Source: Atkinsonella hypoxylon
Lineage: Eukaryota; Ascomycota; Sordariomycetes; Hypocreales; Clavicipitaceae
NCBI GenBank assembly: GCA_000729835.1
Contig: JFHB01000207.1
Span: 1-53,470 of the forward strand
Direction of reading: 5' to 3'
Length of the DNA: 53,470 nt
The position numbers were made by a program, and so were the translations under genes. The first letter of the stretch is position 1; every line of letters starts with the position of its first letter. The notes below the pieces were generated by a model, which had not been told where the DNA came from, ran no database searches, and saw only the letters and a program-made list of their open reading frames with translations. This document shows positions 50,849-53,470 of the stretch, piece by piece.

Positions 50849-53470
50849 TAATCTTACTTAAGGTATTTACTATACTAATAGCTGTTTCTACCTCTTACTA
50901 GTACAGCTTCTAAAGTATAGCTATATTACTTATATCTATTCTATTACTAGGAACGTTATCTAATTAGATTAAATTAACAACAGTAGCTAGTTAGAAACTA
51001 TATATAAGTTTGTTAGAGAAAACCTCTATACTAGCTGCTACTGTATTATTAAGTTAGTGCTATAGTGCTAGAAGTATTGCAGTCTATAGTATATCTAGAT
51101 TTATAACTATATAGTATTAAACAGTAATAATAACTGTTTAATTCTTCTGTTTAGCTGTTCTATTTATCTATAGATAGTAAGCTATAGCTATAAGTAATTT
51201 ACTTCTAATTTAGGTAAATATACTTCTTTAAACGTTAGAAATAAACTTTAAATCTTAGTTGCTTATAATCTATTTAAAAAGGCTTTAGTCTAATAAATAT
51301 AGTATTTATAAGAGTAGTTCTACCTAAATTTCTACTATATATATTATATACTTAAGTATAAGGATTGTTTACTTACTAAATAGGCAATTTACTAAATATA
51401 GTAAGTTATAGGAGCTATATTTGTCTTTTTACTATAGAGTGTTTATTAAGCTAACTTTAGGTATATTAGTAATAAAATTAAGTAAAATTATATAGAAGAG
51501 CGTTAAAACTAATTCTAATAACCTTAATTCCTTTAGTAGCTTACTATAGTTAATTGCGTTTTCTTTATAGGTATAGCAGTAAGTAATATAGGTTTAAATC
51601 TGCTTATATATCTAGGGAAAGTAGACTGCCTATAATTCTGCTGCTATTCTATAGGCACTAAAATAGCTTTAATTATTATAGACTATTTTAAGGATAAATT
51701 CTACAACCTTTATAGGTATATATAGTTAGAATAGGCCTTTTCTATTATAATAGTACAAAAGTCTATTATTTTATAAGGTTTATCTATATAGTAAAATCCT
51801 TAGTCTTTATTGTTAATTTTACTAATTCTATTTTTTATAAAAGTCCTTAATACTTTCTATAATTCTACTAAGCTTTAGATTAAAACTATAGCCTTAAACA
51901 ATTTCCTCTTTTAAATCTTTATTTAATACTACTATAGCGCTATATTCTTTAGTAAAAAATGCGCTTATATTAAGCTTATTAAATTTACTATTATAAGCCT
52001 TCTCTTAGTATAAAACTATAACTAGCAACCTAAAGAGTGTATTTAGTACTATATTTAGTACTTTTAGTATATAGAAGACTCTTAGGTTAAATTGCAATAA
52101 ATAGTTAGCTACTTTAGCTAATTTTAGGTTAGCTTTATCTAAATCTATTATAGTAAGTAAGGTATATTTAATAATCCCCTTTACTAATAAGTAGTCTATA
52201 ATAATATTAATAGTATAGTAGTTAGATTAAACTATTTTCTATAGCTTTTAAACACTCTATATAATTGCAGCTACCTTTATTTTAGTTAATCTATAATGTT
52301 TCTTTAGGTTAAAAGTATATCTTAAGAGAAAAAGAATTAGTTAAAGCTAGTTATTTTTAATGTCTTTACTAGGTATACTATAACTATTCTATTTGCCTAT
52401 AAGCTAGAAGATAAAGAGCCTAAATTCTTCCTTATAAGTATTAACTTTAAAGAATAAATGCTTACTAAGGTTATAGTGCTATAGAATAGTGTTTTTATTA
52501 AGGTATACTTTTATCTCTTAGAACGCTTTCTTTTTCTTAGGTTTTAGTAAAAATATTACTTCTTAGGCTTTCTTTTAGTATATTAGCTTTAGTAAACTAT
52601 TAGCTAAGCTTTTCTTATAAAGCTCTTATAGTAAAGTAGTCTTTTGTTCCTATAGTAAGTAAATTTATATATTAAACTATAGAATACTTTTCTATAAAAA
52701 GCTAGCTATATTAATAAAGGTCTTTAGATTTATAAGATTTACTAGAAACTTAAGTTTTTAAAAGACTTTTAGTTTATTATTTATATTAGTAATTCTATTG
52801 CTATTAACAATAAAACCTAACAGCTAAATAGCTAAGTAATCTATAAATAACTTCTTTATAGCTATTATTAACTTATTTTTCTTTAGAATTAATAAAACTA
52901 TATTAAGGTATATAAGGTAGTCCTTAGTAGAGTTAAAGAATATAATAATATTATTAATATAGATTTATATAAAATATTAATGCTTTTAAAATAATTAGTC
53001 TATATACTATTAAGCAAAAGCTAATGCATTCTTAAAGCCTATAAGCGCTATATTTAATGCTTTTAATCCTTATTTTAATATTACTACTATATAAGATTAA
53101 TGCTTTTATTTTACAAAAAGCTAGTAAAAAAACCCTAATATATTAAAGAGTAAAAATATTTTCTTACTATATATATTTACTATAATATTTAATTAATTTA
53201 GTAAAGAGTATATATTTAGTATTACTATACTATTAAGTAGCTTTATATTAACTACAACTTATTCTTTTCTTTTTATTAAAGTTTTAATCTACACTATAAA
53301 GGCTAAGTAGGCTATAGTTACTAGATTATTTAAATATAATATCTTTTCACTTAAATATAGCTTATTATAGACCTTATCTAGTTTAGCTTTATCTTTAGCT
53401 TCTAGTAGGTAGATTTAAATAGGTTTTAGCTGCTTCTACTATCTATTTACTAAATCTACTCTTATATACT
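50849..53470 (-). pseudogene. A3 pol remnant: integrase, RNase H and reverse transcriptase (runs off window)
   Basis: The reverse strand is collinear with A2 from about 18.64 kb back to 16.02 kb. From left to right in window coordinates it holds the integrase C-terminal region (LNN...SPNEL position near 51.0 kb), integrase core, RNase H (about 52.0-52.5 kb) and reverse transcriptase. The YIDD box is at 52950-52961 as Y-I-N-N on the minus strand. The window ends inside the N-terminal part of reverse transcriptase. It is saturated with TAA/TAG. Confidence 0.84.

Larger units (their letters stand above)
29251..53470 (-). mobile_element. A3: minus-strand family-A element, split by B2 and C, 5' part outside window
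   Basis: A3 starts with its 3' LTR (29251-29496) and runs leftward-to-rightward in reverse. The pieces are 29497-30550, 42301-44532 and 50849-53470, which together are collinear with A2 from 21919 back to about 16018 (reverse transcriptase). B2 and C account for the gaps, each with its own target duplication. The remaining ~3.8 kb (gag, 5' LTR) lie beyond the window. A3 sits in the 3' segment of B3; its left target copy would be CTTAC (29246-29250). Confidence 0.92.

Noticed and set aside
1..53470. tRNA, rRNA, CRISPR array or bacterial-type operons
   Set aside because: No cloverleaf consensus such as GGTTCGAATCC, no conserved rRNA stretch, no regularly spaced repeats; all larger repeats are explained by LTR elements.

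Overview
The window is an AT-rich, gene-free stretch of nested LTR retrotransposons. It is almost certainly from a filamentous ascomycete with active or past repeat-induced point mutation (RIP). CpA and TpG are nearly absent and TpA is very abundant, while CpG, CpC and CpT persist. Retrotransposon frames are riddled with TAA/TAG where Gln (CAA/CAG) or Trp (TGG) codons would be. No host protein gene, tRNA, rRNA or CRISPR array was found. The longest open frame is 105 codons and is itself an LTR-integrase chimera.

I name the families A to E. A: Ty3/gypsy with a chromodomain, 243-bp LTR (TGTTACGG...CCGTAACA) and an extra ORF of about 785 codons after pol. B: Ty3/gypsy, about 11.75 kb, 489-bp LTR (TGTGTCGCGG...GAGACGACAA), with a long uncharacterised 3' region. 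C: Ty1/copia, 6.3 kb, 315-bp LTR. D: remnant of another gypsy chromovirus. E: remnant of another copia element.

Layout, left to right. 1-94 is the end of an A LTR (A4). 95-11415 is B1 (minus strand, 3' end outside the window), interrupted by A1 (226-4220, TSD ATTAT, a deletion derivative). 11416-12212 plus 22168-about 22510 is the D integrase end and chromodomain, split by the full-length A2 (12213-22162, TSD ATTAA). 22511-25261 is unassigned; its second half is RIP-poor and rich in hairpins. 25262-25654 is the nearly intact E RNase H. 25655-29250 is the 3' part of B3 (minus). 29251-53470 is A3 (minus, running off the window), split by B2 (30551-42300, plus, TSD CTAG or CTAGT) and by C (44533-50843, plus, TSD ATATT).

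Insertion order from nesting: D and E first, then B1 and B3, then A1, A2, A3 and A4, then B2 and C into A3. Families A and B each inserted into the other, so their activity overlapped in time.

Three observations stand out. The first is the family-A downstream ORF, which keeps its frame in three copies and ends at a stop codon inside the 3' LTR. The second is a regular RIP pattern: the outer edge of each element is spared while the inward-facing part of the same LTR is mutated. The third is the hairpin-rich, RIP-poor island at 24.15-25.15 kb.
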